Shown one piece after another: positions 17,135 through 24,967 of a DNA stretch of 64,000 bases (position 1 is its first letter; every line of letters begins with the position of its first letter). The position numbers and the translations under genes are program-made. The notes beneath the pieces are model-generated. The model did not search any database and was not told the origin of the DNA. It was given only the letters and a program-made list of their open reading frames with translations. Source of the stretch: Bauldia sp. (GTDB lineage Bacteria > Pseudomonadota > Alphaproteobacteria > Rhizobiales > Kaistiaceae); contig JAHCJZ010000002.1 of assembly GCA_026126025.1 (NCBI GenBank), positions 248,001 to 312,000 on the forward strand. Direction: 5' to 3'.

Positions 17135-17772
17135 CAGGCGATCCTCGGTCGGACGAACGGTGCGATCTTCTGCATGACCAGCGGCGGCAGCGAGCCCTCG
17201 CGTCCGACCGTGCCGACCCAGTATTCCAGCCGGCCGACACCATCGACCGTCTCCGCGCGGAGGCTGGGATCGCGTCCGCGGGATTGCCAGAACATGCCGA
17301 CGAGATCGGCTGCGGCACCTTCAAGCGGAGCAGGCAGGTCGCGGCCCGTCTGCCCCGGGAGCAGATAGCCGCCGCTGTAGGCGACGACCAGCGAGTTGGA
17401 GGCGATCCAATGCCACGGAGTGCCGCTGCCTGTGAGCGCGTAAAGCGCGCCCGTCTCCGGATTGAGGCGCCATGCCGACGTCTCCTGACCCCAACCGTCG
17501 AGGATCACGCCGGCGATCGACGCCACGGGAGTCCGGTCAAGAAGGACGTAGGCGGTCGACCAGTCCATATCCCAGAAGGTTTCCGTGACGGTCTCCCGTG
17601 CGAGGCGATAGCCAACATGCGCTTCGATATCGGCGGAGGCTTCCGCGATCTTCGCCGCGAGCAGGGCGTCGTGCTCGGTCGTGGTGATGCCGAGCTCGGC
17701 CTTCACTCGATCGAGCGTCACCAGCGCGGTCGTCTCCGCCGGCACCGTAACCGTAACCAGGTGCTCCATCAC
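17134..17772 (-). CDS. Head-tail connector (gp6/phiE125 gp8-like)
   Basis: A 212-residue protein with the signature N-terminal helix-turn of connector proteins: VTLDRVKAELGITTTEHD and LLAAKIAEASADIEAHVGYRL. These are followed by the middle segment PVASIAGVILDG and a YSGGYLLPGQ motif near residue 130, typical of HK97 gp6/phiE125 gp8-type adaptors that bind the portal. The first ATG at 17772 overlaps the upstream stop (ATGA). This gene resumes the normal structural order after the sugar-modifying gene cassette. Confidence 0.85.
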   Translation of the reverse strand: MMEHLVTVTVPAETTALVTLDRVKAELGITTTEHDALLAAKIAEASADIEAHVGYRLARETVTETFWDMDWSTAYVLLDRTPVASIAGVILDGWGQETSAWRLNPETGALYALTGSGTPWHWIASNSLVVAYSGGYLLPGQTGRDLPAPLEGAAADLVGMFWQSRGRDPSLRAETVDGVGRLEYWVGTVGREGSLPPLVMQKIAPFVRPRIA

Positions 17773-18470
17773 GCCGCCTTCGCCAAGACCAGGGCCAGCT
17801 CGACCATCGGGAACTCCATCAGCGCCGATCCCGGAGTCGCATTCAGCACGGTGACCCCGGCGTCGAGCGCGGCTTGGTTCCAGCCCGGCATGTTCGGGTT
17901 GGCACCGAAGGCCGGAACGAAGGCGGAGCCGTAGACCGTCAGGTCGCGCGGCTTGCCGCGGTAGTCGTCGTGATGATGCTCGCGACCATCGACGAGGCGC
18001 ATGTCGAAGCCGAGAAGGATCACCTCGCGGGCGCCCATGGCGATCGCCAGTGCGATCGCGGTCTGTCCCGATGATCGGCCCTGCCGGATCACCGGGGCGC
18101 CGCGCCGCGGAAAATCCGGTCGCATCTCACCCTTCACGCGCTTCACCTTCGCCGGCAAAGCGAGCTTGGCGCGGCGCGACATGCTCACGACCAGGCCCGG
18201 CCATTCCTCGACCACGCGGCGCCGCGGCACACCGTCGGCGAACACGGCGAGGTTCCGCCCGTTGTCGATATGCTCGAACCAGCCGGAGTCCGTGAAGAAC
18301 AGAACATCTGCCCATGCTGCTGCGCGGCATGACGAGTTCACGACGATCGCGGGCTCGCCTCGCACCACCTCGCAGACCTCCGGCGTCAGGCTGGGACCGG
18401 AGGCGAGGACGAAGACCCGCTTGCCGTCGAAGATCGGCTCCGGCGTCCAGAAGTCTTCCTCAGGTCTCAA
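17769..18470 (-). CDS. MptE/DUF115-like putative glycosyltransferase
   Basis: A 233-residue protein with an N-terminal VLASGPSL motif (residues 22-28) and a distal block SGQTAIALAIAMGA...LLGFDM. These two signatures recur in DUF115/MptE-like proteins and in GT42-like sialyl/Kdo transferases, where the first loop binds a nucleotide sugar. It overlaps its neighbours by four bases on each side and lies inside a run of glycosyltransferase, sulfotransferase and methyltransferase genes. Transfer of an acidic sugar to a virion or surface glycan is a reasonable hypothesis. The substrate cannot be told from sequence. Confidence 0.7.
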   Translation of the reverse strand: MRPEEDFWTPEPIFDGKRVFVLASGPSLTPEVCEVVRGEPAIVVNSSCRAAAWADVLFFTDSGWFEHIDNGRNLAVFADGVPRRRVVEEWPGLVVSMSRRAKLALPAKVKRVKGEMRPDFPRRGAPVIRQGRSSGQTAIALAIAMGAREVILLGFDMRLVDGREHHHDDYRGKPRDLTVYGSAFVPAFGANPNMPGWNQAALDAGVTVLNATPGSALMEFPMVELALVLAKAA

Positions 18471-19162
18471 CGGTAGTGCTCCGCAATCCAGGCGCTATCG
18501 ACTTGCCATGGCTTCGGACGCCCATGGAAAAACACGATGCGCGCATGCGGCGGCGGCGCGCCGAGCTCGCGAACGCCGTCATGCTTGAACGACAGGACAC
18601 CATCGGCCGCGGTCACGACCGGCATGTCCGGCCCCAGCACCATCCCGAGCCAGGCTTGGTCATGCAGCCTGAGACCCGATGCCTTCACCGCAGCCGGACT
18701 GGACTTCGGGTCGAAGCTCTCCCAGACCTCCGGCCTGGCGCCGGGCTCCATCAGGACGAAGGCACCGTTGTAGAGCCAGCCCTCGGCCCGCCCGAAAAGT
18801 GGGTCACGATAGAGGACGACCGGCTCCGGTCGCGCCACCAGCTCGTCGAGGCTGCCGACGATGATGGTGTCGAGATCGAGAAGCAGGATGCGGGAGCCGA
18901 AGAAGCCGGCTTCCCGCTTCCACATCTCCAGCTTGACGTAACAACCGCTCAGCGGGAGGAGCGACGCATCGCAGGGATGGAATCTCACCTCGGGGTCAAG
19001 CCCGGACGGATCATCGCCGACGCACCAGAAGGCGTGGGGGACCGACAGATGCCGCGCCACCATACGGCGCAGGATGTTGGCGTGCTCTGCCCTGTACCCA
19101 GCCGCGCCGCGGTAGAGATACGTCACGACGGCGAGGGTCAGCGGTCGTTCTCCGCGAGCCAA
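18467..19162 (-). CDS. Glycosyltransferase, GT-A type
   Basis: A 231-residue protein with a DLDT metal-binding motif (residues 96-99, after RILLL), a conserved ...GWLYNGAFVLMEPG... segment and a C-terminal VFFHGRPKP motif. Phage-borne GT8/GT32-like transferases share this layout. A paralogue with the same C-terminal motif lies at 20320-20931. The frame opens with TTG at 19162. An internal CTG at 19141, overlapping the upstream stop and preceded by GGAG, or a GTG at 19126 could be the true start. It is probably one of the enzymes of a phage-encoded glycan-modifying cassette. Confidence 0.75.
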   Translation of the reverse strand: MARGERPLTLAVVTYLYRGAAGYRAEHANILRRMVARHLSVPHAFWCVGDDPSGLDPEVRFHPCDASLLPLSGCYVKLEMWKREAGFFGSRILLLDLDTIIVGSLDELVARPEPVVLYRDPLFGRAEGWLYNGAFVLMEPGARPEVWESFDPKSSPAAVKASGLRLHDQAWLGMVLGPDMPVVTAADGVLSFKHDGVRELGAPPPHARIVFFHGRPKPWQVDSAWIAEHYR

Positions 19163-19770
19163 CCATCAACTGCTGCGCGCACCTTCTCGACCACCCGTCG
19201 CCGCACCGGGATCTGGGCCTCGAGATCATACCCGGCAGGCATGTGGGAGTAGTCCATGTCGTTGACGTAAGCACCGTCTATCGGATCGAGGCGGATCACT
19301 TTCGGCGGTACCGGAAAGGCCGCAGCCACGTCCTCGACGGTGCGCAGCTCGGGCGCGCCAGGGAAGAGGTCGGCGAAGTCGTTCACGACCGCAGGCACCC
19401 TCATCGCGTGCTTCGCCGCGATGTAGAGCCGTGAGCCGCCGAGATACTCGCAGACCAGCAGATCCGGCCGATCACGGAGGTGAGGCGGCATCTCCGAGAC
19501 GCGGCGCCGCCGCACACCACCCGACACCAGCATGACCGGCGCCTTCACGCCATCGCGAAGGACACTTTCCTCCAGCCGGCGATAGTGCCCGTTCTCCCGG
19601 TCGAACTCCTCGACATAGACCCGCTCCATCAGGTCTCGGACGGGATCGTAGAGCGGATCGTGCCAATCCCTGCGGCCTCGCCAGTCGCGAATGATCACCG
19701 CGTCACGCGCCGGATGACAGAGATTGACCACGCTCGCCGCGTCGACCTCGACGAGCCGGACTACTGGCAT
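19138..19770 (-). CDS. ParB/sulfiredoxin-like fold protein of unknown function
   Basis: A 210-residue protein starting at ATG 19770, overlapping the methyltransferase gene stop by ten bases. The block YRRLEESVLRDGVKAPVMLV followed later by YLGGSRLYIAAKHAMRVPAVV resembles the GERR-type loop and flanking elements of ParB N-terminal domains, which share a fold with sulfiredoxin and some kinases. In this setting, among glycosyl- and methyltransferases, it may be a nucleotide-binding accessory enzyme. The relationship is weak and based on pattern only. Confidence 0.6.
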   Translation of the reverse strand: MPVVRLVEVDAASVVNLCHPARDAVIIRDWRGRRDWHDPLYDPVRDLMERVYVEEFDRENGHYRRLEESVLRDGVKAPVMLVSGGVRRRRVSEMPPHLRDRPDLLVCEYLGGSRLYIAAKHAMRVPAVVNDFADLFPGAPELRTVEDVAAAFPVPPKVIRLDPIDGAYVNDMDYSHMPAGYDLEAQIPVRRRVVEKVRAAVDGWLAENDR

Positions 19771-20327
19771 ACGAACAGCGTCGTCCATTGGTCCTGGTGG
19801 ACCGTGACGTCGGAGAAGCCAGCGTTCTTCAGCATGGCGCGCCACTCCGCCGCCGGCCTGACCCCATGGTCGTTGCGCTGCGAATCCGGGGTCGAAAGCC
19901 AGAGTGTGCCGGATCGCGATGCGGATCGGAGCGAGCCGAGGAATCCCGCATGCTCGACCGCCGGCACATGCTCGATCACCTCGATGCAGAAGATGTGGTC
20001 GAAAGGAAGCCCGGACACCGCACCAAACGCCGCGTTGATGAGCGTGATGCCGGATCTCTTACCGTGCCGGGCGAAAACGAAGTCGAAGGACTCCTCGTCC
20101 GGTTCATAGCCGACGTAACGATCGAGGGCGCCGACGATGCCGTTCTCGACCATGCGGTCGAGACCCCAGCCGATACCGAAGCCGATCTCGAGGATGAGGT
20201 ACCTCGCCGCCGACCGGTCGTTGCGCTTCATCAACGCCAGCGGCACCTCGTACATCGCTTGATGGCCGGCGCTATACGGCTTGAACCGACGCCGCTTAAG
20301 CTCGCGGAACTCCTTCGCCTCAAGCAT
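19761..20327 (-). CDS. Class I SAM-dependent methyltransferase
   Basis: A 188-residue protein from ATG 20327, which overlaps the preceding glycosyltransferase stop by eight bases; a longer frame would begin deep inside that gene. Motif I is LILEIGFGIGWG (residues 44-55), followed by an acidic residue at the end of the second strand (GYEPDEES) and IFCIEVIEHVPAVEH, the post-I and motif IV/V layout of class I methyltransferases such as UbiE/COQ5-like small-molecule or sugar methylases. Sitting between two glycosyltransferases, it probably O-methylates a sugar. Confidence 0.8.
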   Translation of the reverse strand: MLEAKEFRELKRRRFKPYSAGHQAMYEVPLALMKRNDRSAARYLILEIGFGIGWGLDRMVENGIVGALDRYVGYEPDEESFDFVFARHGKRSGITLINAAFGAVSGLPFDHIFCIEVIEHVPAVEHAGFLGSLRSASRSGTLWLSTPDSQRNDHGVRPAAEWRAMLKNAGFSDVTVHQDQWTTLFVCQ

Positions 20328-20931
20328 CCCAGAGCTCGCGGAACCAATCTGCGGTGATCTCATGTGGCTTGGGGCGGCCGTGAACAAAGATCACGCGCGC
20401 ATCCTTGGGCGGTCCTGCGACACACTCGCCGCGGAAGCCCGCGGTCAGCCCCTGGTCGAAGGTCGCCGCGGTCGGCCTGACTTCCTCGATCCACTCCTGG
20501 TCGCCATGGAGGCGTTTCATGACCTCGTCGGCGCGGGGAGCGAAGCGGTCGTATATCTCGGTGTCGCCGGCGTCGAACGCCATGAGGCCCGACGCGAAGC
20601 GCCCGTGCGTCGGGGGCGGCACCAGCGGTGCCCGCGCGATCCGGAACCCCTCGCCGTCGAAGAATGGGTCGAGCGATTTCACGACCAGATCGGCAAGGTC
20701 GAGATAGAGGACCCGCCCGTGGAACAGGCCGGGCCTGAAGCACTCGATGATCGACCACCAGCCCGGCCAGCCATGCTGAAGTGGGATCGTCTCTACGCCC
20801 GCAATCTCGGTATCGGACAGGCAGACGAATCGGTGGTCGCCGAGATGGCTGGCGACGTTGCGGCGCAGCCGGTGAACCCAGGCCGGGGTGTAGAGAGGCC
20901 CGGAGCGCAGCACGCAGGCGACGGTCCTCAA
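20320..20931 (-). CDS. Glycosyltransferase paralogue
   Basis: A 203-residue protein, probably starting with TTG at 20931 in a TTGA overlap with the sulfotransferase stop; GTG at 20915 is an alternative. It shares with the 18467-19162 protein an LYLDLADLVVKSLD segment in the place of the DxD motif and a C-terminal VIFVHGRPKP motif, so the two are paralogues with about the same domain order. The canonical DxD is only partly preserved (DLAD), so metal use may differ. Predicted to act in the same glycan pathway. Confidence 0.75.
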   Translation of the reverse strand: MRTVACVLRSGPLYTPAWVHRLRRNVASHLGDHRFVCLSDTEIAGVETIPLQHGWPGWWSIIECFRPGLFHGRVLYLDLADLVVKSLDPFFDGEGFRIARAPLVPPPTHGRFASGLMAFDAGDTEIYDRFAPRADEVMKRLHGDQEWIEEVRPTAATFDQGLTAGFRGECVAGPPKDARVIFVHGRPKPHEITADWFRELWDA

Positions 20932-21533
20932 AACGCGTAGCCGAAGAGGTCGAGATCGGCCTTGTACGCACGGGCGACCAGCGCTTGAAGCTCGTCGGTG
21001 TAGTCTTCCCGGTAGTGGGGCCGGTCTGCGTTCTGGTTGACCCGCGGCAAGGGCGGCAGGGAGAGCCCCAGGAACGCCGAGAACCGGTCCCAGTCCCAAG
21101 CCGAACTCTCGATCTTCCCGACGAACGATACCCGCCCCGCCATCCTGGACTGCAGCGCGGTGTGCGGATCGGCGTCCGGGTGGTGACAGGCTTTGCGGGC
21201 GAAGTCGCCGAAGCTCATCCCGAGCGAGTATCCGAGGTCCCGCATGTTCCTCGATCGCCGCAGCTCGGTCAGTCGGATGTGGTAGTGGAAGTTGGCCGCC
21301 AACCGGTCGAATGGATTCCTGACGAACATCGCCCGACGCCAGTCCGGGACATACCGTTCGACATCCTCTCGGGTCATGAACGGAAGGGCCGGGTTGAGGT
21401 GGAGAAGCCCGTCCGGCTCGATCCCGTAGTGGCGCATCATGGCCGATATGATCGACTGGGAGCCGACCTTCGGCGTGAGGCAGAGGACCACCCTGGATTC
21501 GGGGAGGCCGAGAAAGACTCTCGGCCTGCTCAT
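20928..21533 (-). CDS. Sulfotransferase family protein
   Basis: A 201-residue protein with both cofactor (PAPS) motifs of carbohydrate sulfotransferases: the 5'-phosphosulfate loop TPKVGSQS (residues 20-27) and the 3'-phosphate motif RRAMFVRNPFDRLAA (66-80). The rest is typical of the Sulfotransfer_2-like group. It overlaps the FkbM-like methyltransferase gene upstream by four bases. Sulfation of a sugar on the virion or on host surface polysaccharide is the likely activity, given the adjacent glycosyltransferases. Sulfotransferases are uncommon in a head gene module. Confidence 0.85.
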   Translation of the reverse strand: MSRPRVFLGLPESRVVLCLTPKVGSQSIISAMMRHYGIEPDGLLHLNPALPFMTREDVERYVPDWRRAMFVRNPFDRLAANFHYHIRLTELRRSRNMRDLGYSLGMSFGDFARKACHHPDADPHTALQSRMAGRVSFVGKIESSAWDWDRFSAFLGLSLPPLPRVNQNADRPHYREDYTDELQALVARAYKADLDLFGYAF

Positions 21534-22129
21534 GCTTCACTCACCATGACGAAATCCCGGTGCGGCACCTTCCCGGCTTGCCGGTAGCCGTGCTGTAAGA
21601 GAAGCGATCGCGCGGACCCGGTGTCGTCGTGCGTTTCGGAGATGATCACCACCGGACGCGACCGTCTGATGGTTGACAAGGCTCCTTCAACGACCGGCCC
21701 GGGCATGCCGTTGACCGAGAGCCAGATCAGGTCGGGCGTCAGACCGAGCTCGTCAATCGTTGTGACCTCAACGGGCCCGACGCCAAGCGCAATGCGGTGG
21801 GCACCAATGTTGTCGGCGCTCTTCACAACGGCCGCTGTAGTCCCTTCCCGGCCCAGCGCAGCATTGCGGGCGTCGATGTTCTCGAGCCCCGCAATGTTGA
21901 GCGTGAGGCACTCGAAATTCTCGGCGTCTGGCTCCAGCGTCACCACGCGCTCGAAATGCTTCGCCAACGCGACCGGGTAGACGCCGACATTCCCGCCGGC
22001 TTGCACGACCATGCCCCGCCGGCGGAGAAATGGCAGGACCAGTGGCATCGCGCGTTCGAGATTCGCGGGGATCACGCGGTGCGCGACCTCGTCCCCATCG
22101 GGCCACCACAACCCGCCGATCTGCTTCAC
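21530..22129 (-). CDS. FkbM-like methyltransferase
   Basis: A 199-residue protein starting with GTG in a GTGA overlap. It has an FkbM-type SAM-binding block VVQAGGNVGVYP (residues 41-52) and ERVVTLEPDAENF, then LTPDLIWLSVNGMPGPVV where FkbM proteins usually have an acidic DVEG-like motif. The conserved acid of that motif is replaced here (SVNG), so either the active site is altered or the enzyme is divergent. FkbM proteins O-methylate sugars and polyketides. It is the first gene of the sugar-modifying cassette. Confidence 0.75.
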   Translation of the reverse strand: MKQIGGLWWPDGDEVAHRVIPANLERAMPLVLPFLRRRGMVVQAGGNVGVYPVALAKHFERVVTLEPDAENFECLTLNIAGLENIDARNAALGREGTTAAVVKSADNIGAHRIALGVGPVEVTTIDELGLTPDLIWLSVNGMPGPVVEGALSTIRRSRPVVIISETHDDTGSARSLLLQHGYRQAGKVPHRDFVMVSEA

Positions 22130-22761
22130 GGGTGGGAGGCTAGGCTGTCTGCAAGCTCCGCGGCCGCCCTCTTCGATAGCGGCGCGTCGTTCACCACCGC
22201 GCCGTCGGCGGAGACCACGTTGTAGCGCCCGAAGCCAAGGTGAACGATCTGATGCTCGGGCTCAGCAAGTCCGGGATCGCTGGCCTCGACCATCTCGCCA
22301 AGCTCGGCGTCGGGCGCCATGACCGGGTCCTCCTGGCCCCCGATTTCCATCGCGGCACCGCCGTCTGGAGGCAGCAGCGGGGCCTTGGCGTGGTCGGCGA
22401 TTTCGGTTGCAGTCGTCTCGGTTGCGGCCGGCGGCGCTACCGCGCCCGTGATGATGTCTCGCCGCAGCGTTTCAGCCGCAGGGGCGCTGAGCGGCTGCTC
22501 GTTGGCGACGACGCCGTTGACCTGCACATTGAAGCGACCCGGTCTGGCTGGGACAATCTTCACCGTCTCTGCGAACCGCTTCTCCGCGGGCGGCTCATTC
22601 TCTGCGCCCATGTCGGCTGGAGCCTCGACCGCGGCTCCCTCCGAAAGCCAGTAGTTGGCGGAGGCGTTGCGCATCCAGTACGCCTTTCCCTCGTGGAAAG
22701 TCGGACCGGAGCCGTCGCCGCGCGCCGGCGTCGAGGTGCGGAGAAAGAGCATCTTCTTCAT
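22126..22761 (-). CDS. Virion-region protein with internal duplication
   Basis: A 211-residue protein from ATG 22761 (MKKMLFLRTSTPARGDGSG). It has two copies of a 35-40 residue unit: around KIVPARPGRFNVQVNG in the middle and QIVHLGFGRYNVVSADG at the end, each followed by V(V/A)N(E/D)xPLS. A Pro/Glu-rich linker joins them. It follows the capsid-linked gene and precedes the sugar-modifying cassette. It may be a small capsid decoration or assembly protein. No family was recognised. Confidence 0.65.
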   Translation of the reverse strand: MKKMLFLRTSTPARGDGSGPTFHEGKAYWMRNASANYWLSEGAAVEAPADMGAENEPPAEKRFAETVKIVPARPGRFNVQVNGVVANEQPLSAPAAETLRRDIITGAVAPPAATETTATEIADHAKAPLLPPDGGAAMEIGGQEDPVMAPDAELGEMVEASDPGLAEPEHQIVHLGFGRYNVVSADGAVVNDAPLSKRAAAELADSLASHP

Positions 22762-22810
22762 CGCTGATCCCTCTGTGGCAGCGCGCGGCGGGTCTTTGGT
22801 CGTCGGACCG

Positions 22811-23347
22811 CTAGTCGACGATGCCCGACGGCAGCGGGTCGGACTGGAACTTCGGATCGTAGAGCGCGTAAAGCAGCGCGCCGACCTGACCCGCGGTCCC
22901 GACATCCGCGATCGCCGCCTTGAAGCAGTCGTATCCATTGGCGATGTCGAGATCCTCGGCCATGACCTCGACGATGATGATGCCGGCCTGCTCGGCGAGG
23001 TCGGAATTCGTCCAGGTGTTGGTCGAGAAGGTGTCGTTTGCCGCCGGATCGGCCGGGGTCGACTTGGTGTACTGCCCGACGGCGAGCAGATTGGTGGCGG
23101 CCTGCTTCTTCCAGACACGCTGGACCGTGAGCGGCTTCGTGGTGCCGGAGCCGGCGACGTTCAGCGCCTGGGTGAGGGTGATGACCGGATCGTTGCCCGC
23201 GACGCCAGGTTCCTTGAAGAGGATCACCGCGCAACGGCGATAGTTCTTCAGGGAGATGTAGTCGCCGTCGTTGGCGCCGGCCGCCATGTCGACGGGAAGG
23301 AAGCCCTGGCAGAGATTCACTGCCTCGGCGAGGAAGTTGTTGAACAT
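22811..23347 (-). CDS. Capsid-associated structural protein, function unknown
   Basis: A 178-residue protein encoded directly after the major capsid gene, separated from it by a 12-bp hairpin. The N-terminus (MFNNFLAEAVNLCQGFLPVDMAAG) and the segment YRRCAVILFKEPGVAGNDPVITLTQALN are typical of small phage structural proteins in Rhizobiales prophages, but no established name could be given. Position suggests head decoration or stabilisation. Predicted secondary structure is mixed alpha/beta. Confidence 0.65.
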   Translation of the reverse strand: MFNNFLAEAVNLCQGFLPVDMAAGANDGDYISLKNYRRCAVILFKEPGVAGNDPVITLTQALNVAGSGTTKPLTVQRVWKKQAATNLLAVGQYTKSTPADPAANDTFSTNTWTNSDLAEQAGIIIVEVMAEDLDIANGYDCFKAAIADVGTAGQVGALLYALYDPKFQSDPLPSGIVD

Positions 23348-23408
23348 CGACGTTCTCCGTCAGTGGGAGGTTGGGCGCCTCACGGCGCGCGATGGGAGAG
23401 AGGATTTT

Positions 23409-23441
23409 GGGGGGCCGGCCGCGAAGAAAGGCCGGCCCCCC
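23409..23441 (-). promoter_or_regulatory. 12-bp hairpin downstream of the capsid gene
   Basis: Perfect inverted repeat with arms GGGGGGCCGGCC and GGCCGGCCCCCC around a nine-base loop, 16 bases after the capsid stop. On the minus strand it is followed by AAAATCC, exactly as the hairpin after the tail-tube gene. Neither strand has a T tract after it, so it is more likely an mRNA 3'-end stabiliser or partial attenuator than a full terminator. Confidence 0.7.
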
Positions 23442-23457
23442 CGTCAGCCCTGCCGGC

Positions 23458-24861
23458 CTAGTTGCGGGTGTCGAGCGCGACGGCCCAGGACCGGGTGTTC
23501 GATCCGTTCTCCGGCTGGATGGTGCTCGACCACAGCGGCTGGCCGTTGATCCGGAAGATGAACCGCAGGGCGGTGAGCGCCTGGTCGAAGTAGAGGTGGA
23601 TCGACGTCGCCGTCTGCACGCCACCCGCCTTGGTGAGGGCGAGGTACTGCTGCATGTCGACCAGGATGATGTCGCCCTGCGTACCGAGGGTCGATGCGGC
23701 CTCGATCGGGATCACCGGACGACCGAGCAGCGTGCCGTACGGAGAGGCGGACAGCCCACCCGGCGGCATGTACGCCGGCACCTTGGAGGTAGCATCGGGG
23801 TCGAACGCCAGCTGGAAGAGCGCCGGCTCGATGTCCTGGTTGATGAGCCACACCGCATTGCGACGCCACGGCGCATACATCCGCGAGAACATGTTGACGA
23901 TGTTGGCGTAGAGCAGCGACGCAGCTGCCTGCGACGTCTCGGCGCCGACCGAAATCAGGCTCGCGGAGTTCAGCATGCCGAGCGGCTGGCCGACGCCGGT
24001 CCCGCGGACGAAGCCGGTATTGATCGCCGCATTCATCCGGCCGGGGGCGATGGCCCGAACCAGCGAATCCAGACCGACCGCGTCCTCAAGCAGCTCGTCG
24101 GTGAGGGGCACGAGCGCGGCCAGCTTGACCAGGCGGACGCTGGTCGGCTCGATCTTGGGCTTCGATTGCCCGATGGTGCCGGCCTCGCTCTCCCAGTAGA
24201 CTTGGATGCCGGCGCTGCCCCAGGGGGTCGTCTCGTCCTTGTTGATGACGAGAGCGTTCCGCTCGGTCTGGACCTGGAGGGCGCGGGACAGCAGCCCATC
24301 CTCCGCCATGACCTTGGTCATGATGCCGGCGGCGTATTCCGGCGGGACCAGAAAGCCGCCGTCGGCACCGGACGACTCGTTGCCGTAGGTCGTCGCCGCG
24401 TTGACCAGCATCTTCGACAGGTCGGTGTCGCGGTTGCGGGCGTGATCGACGACGGCGAGGGCGAACTGACCGAGGCCGCGGAAGCCATGCCGTGCGGAGT
24501 CGCGCGGGGCGGGCGGTACTCGACGATCGCTGCCCGGTTCGATGCGGTTGTTGAGGTCCGGGCTGGTCTTGCGGCCATTGCCGGGGGGCGCACGAAGCGC
24601 CTCCATGGTGCGGGCGCGCGCGATGCGACTCTGCAACTTCGGACCCTCGACCGCGATGGTCTTGACGCGAGCGTCCTCCTCGTCGGTGAGTTCGCGATCT
24701 TCGGCGGCCGCGGTCGCCTCGATCTGCTCGACCTCGGCGACCATTGCGTCGAGTTCGACCTGCAGCTCGTCTGCGGTGGGCAGGGCCATGACCGGAACGC
24801 CAGAAAGCGGCAGGCCAGCCAAGACGGTCGCGCCCATGAGGGCGCTCAAAGTGCTCTTCAT
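23458..24861 (-). CDS. Major capsid protein, HK97 family
   Basis: A 467-residue HK97-fold capsid precursor. The first about 95 residues form a helical delta/scaffold domain (LQVELDAMVAEVEQIEATAAAEDREL) that the adjacent protease would remove. The mature part has the family blocks GNESSGADGGFLVPPEY and SVRLVKLAALVPLTDELLEDAV, then NINxxFSRMYAPWRRNAVWLIN-like and GTLLGRPVIPIEA segments. The gene follows the ClpP-like protease, as usual. The ATG at 24861 has the shared late leader (GGAG seven bases upstream) and a 12-bp hairpin follows the stop, consistent with very high expression. Confidence 0.93.
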   Translation of the reverse strand: MKSTLSALMGATVLAGLPLSGVPVMALPTADELQVELDAMVAEVEQIEATAAAEDRELTDEEDARVKTIAVEGPKLQSRIARARTMEALRAPPGNGRKTSPDLNNRIEPGSDRRVPPAPRDSARHGFRGLGQFALAVVDHARNRDTDLSKMLVNAATTYGNESSGADGGFLVPPEYAAGIMTKVMAEDGLLSRALQVQTERNALVINKDETTPWGSAGIQVYWESEAGTIGQSKPKIEPTSVRLVKLAALVPLTDELLEDAVGLDSLVRAIAPGRMNAAINTGFVRGTGVGQPLGMLNSASLISVGAETSQAAASLLYANIVNMFSRMYAPWRRNAVWLINQDIEPALFQLAFDPDATSKVPAYMPPGGLSASPYGTLLGRPVIPIEAASTLGTQGDIILVDMQQYLALTKAGGVQTATSIHLYFDQALTALRFIFRINGQPLWSSTIQPENGSNTRSWAVALDTRN

Positions 24862-24864
24862 TTC

Positions 24865-24927
24865 GGGGCTCCATCTCGGGGAGAGCGCACGTCGTCGCGA
24901 CGTTCGCGGGAGTTGCCTTGCCCAAGG
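24865..24927 (-). promoter_or_regulatory. Late-gene leader with ACGTC/GACGT hairpin (capsid)
   Basis: Same three blocks as the tail-tube leader on the minus strand: CTTGGGCAAG (24917-24926), a 5-bp hairpin ACGTC-loop-GACGT (24889-24903), and GATGGAGCCCC (24865-24875) ending three bases before ATG 24861. The outer base pair of the hairpin differs by a compensated change (A-T for G-C), which supports a folded RNA. Confidence 0.7.
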
Positions 24928-24967
24928 GCGTGGGGGCGTACCTGGTGGCGGCCAGGAATTTGGGAAA

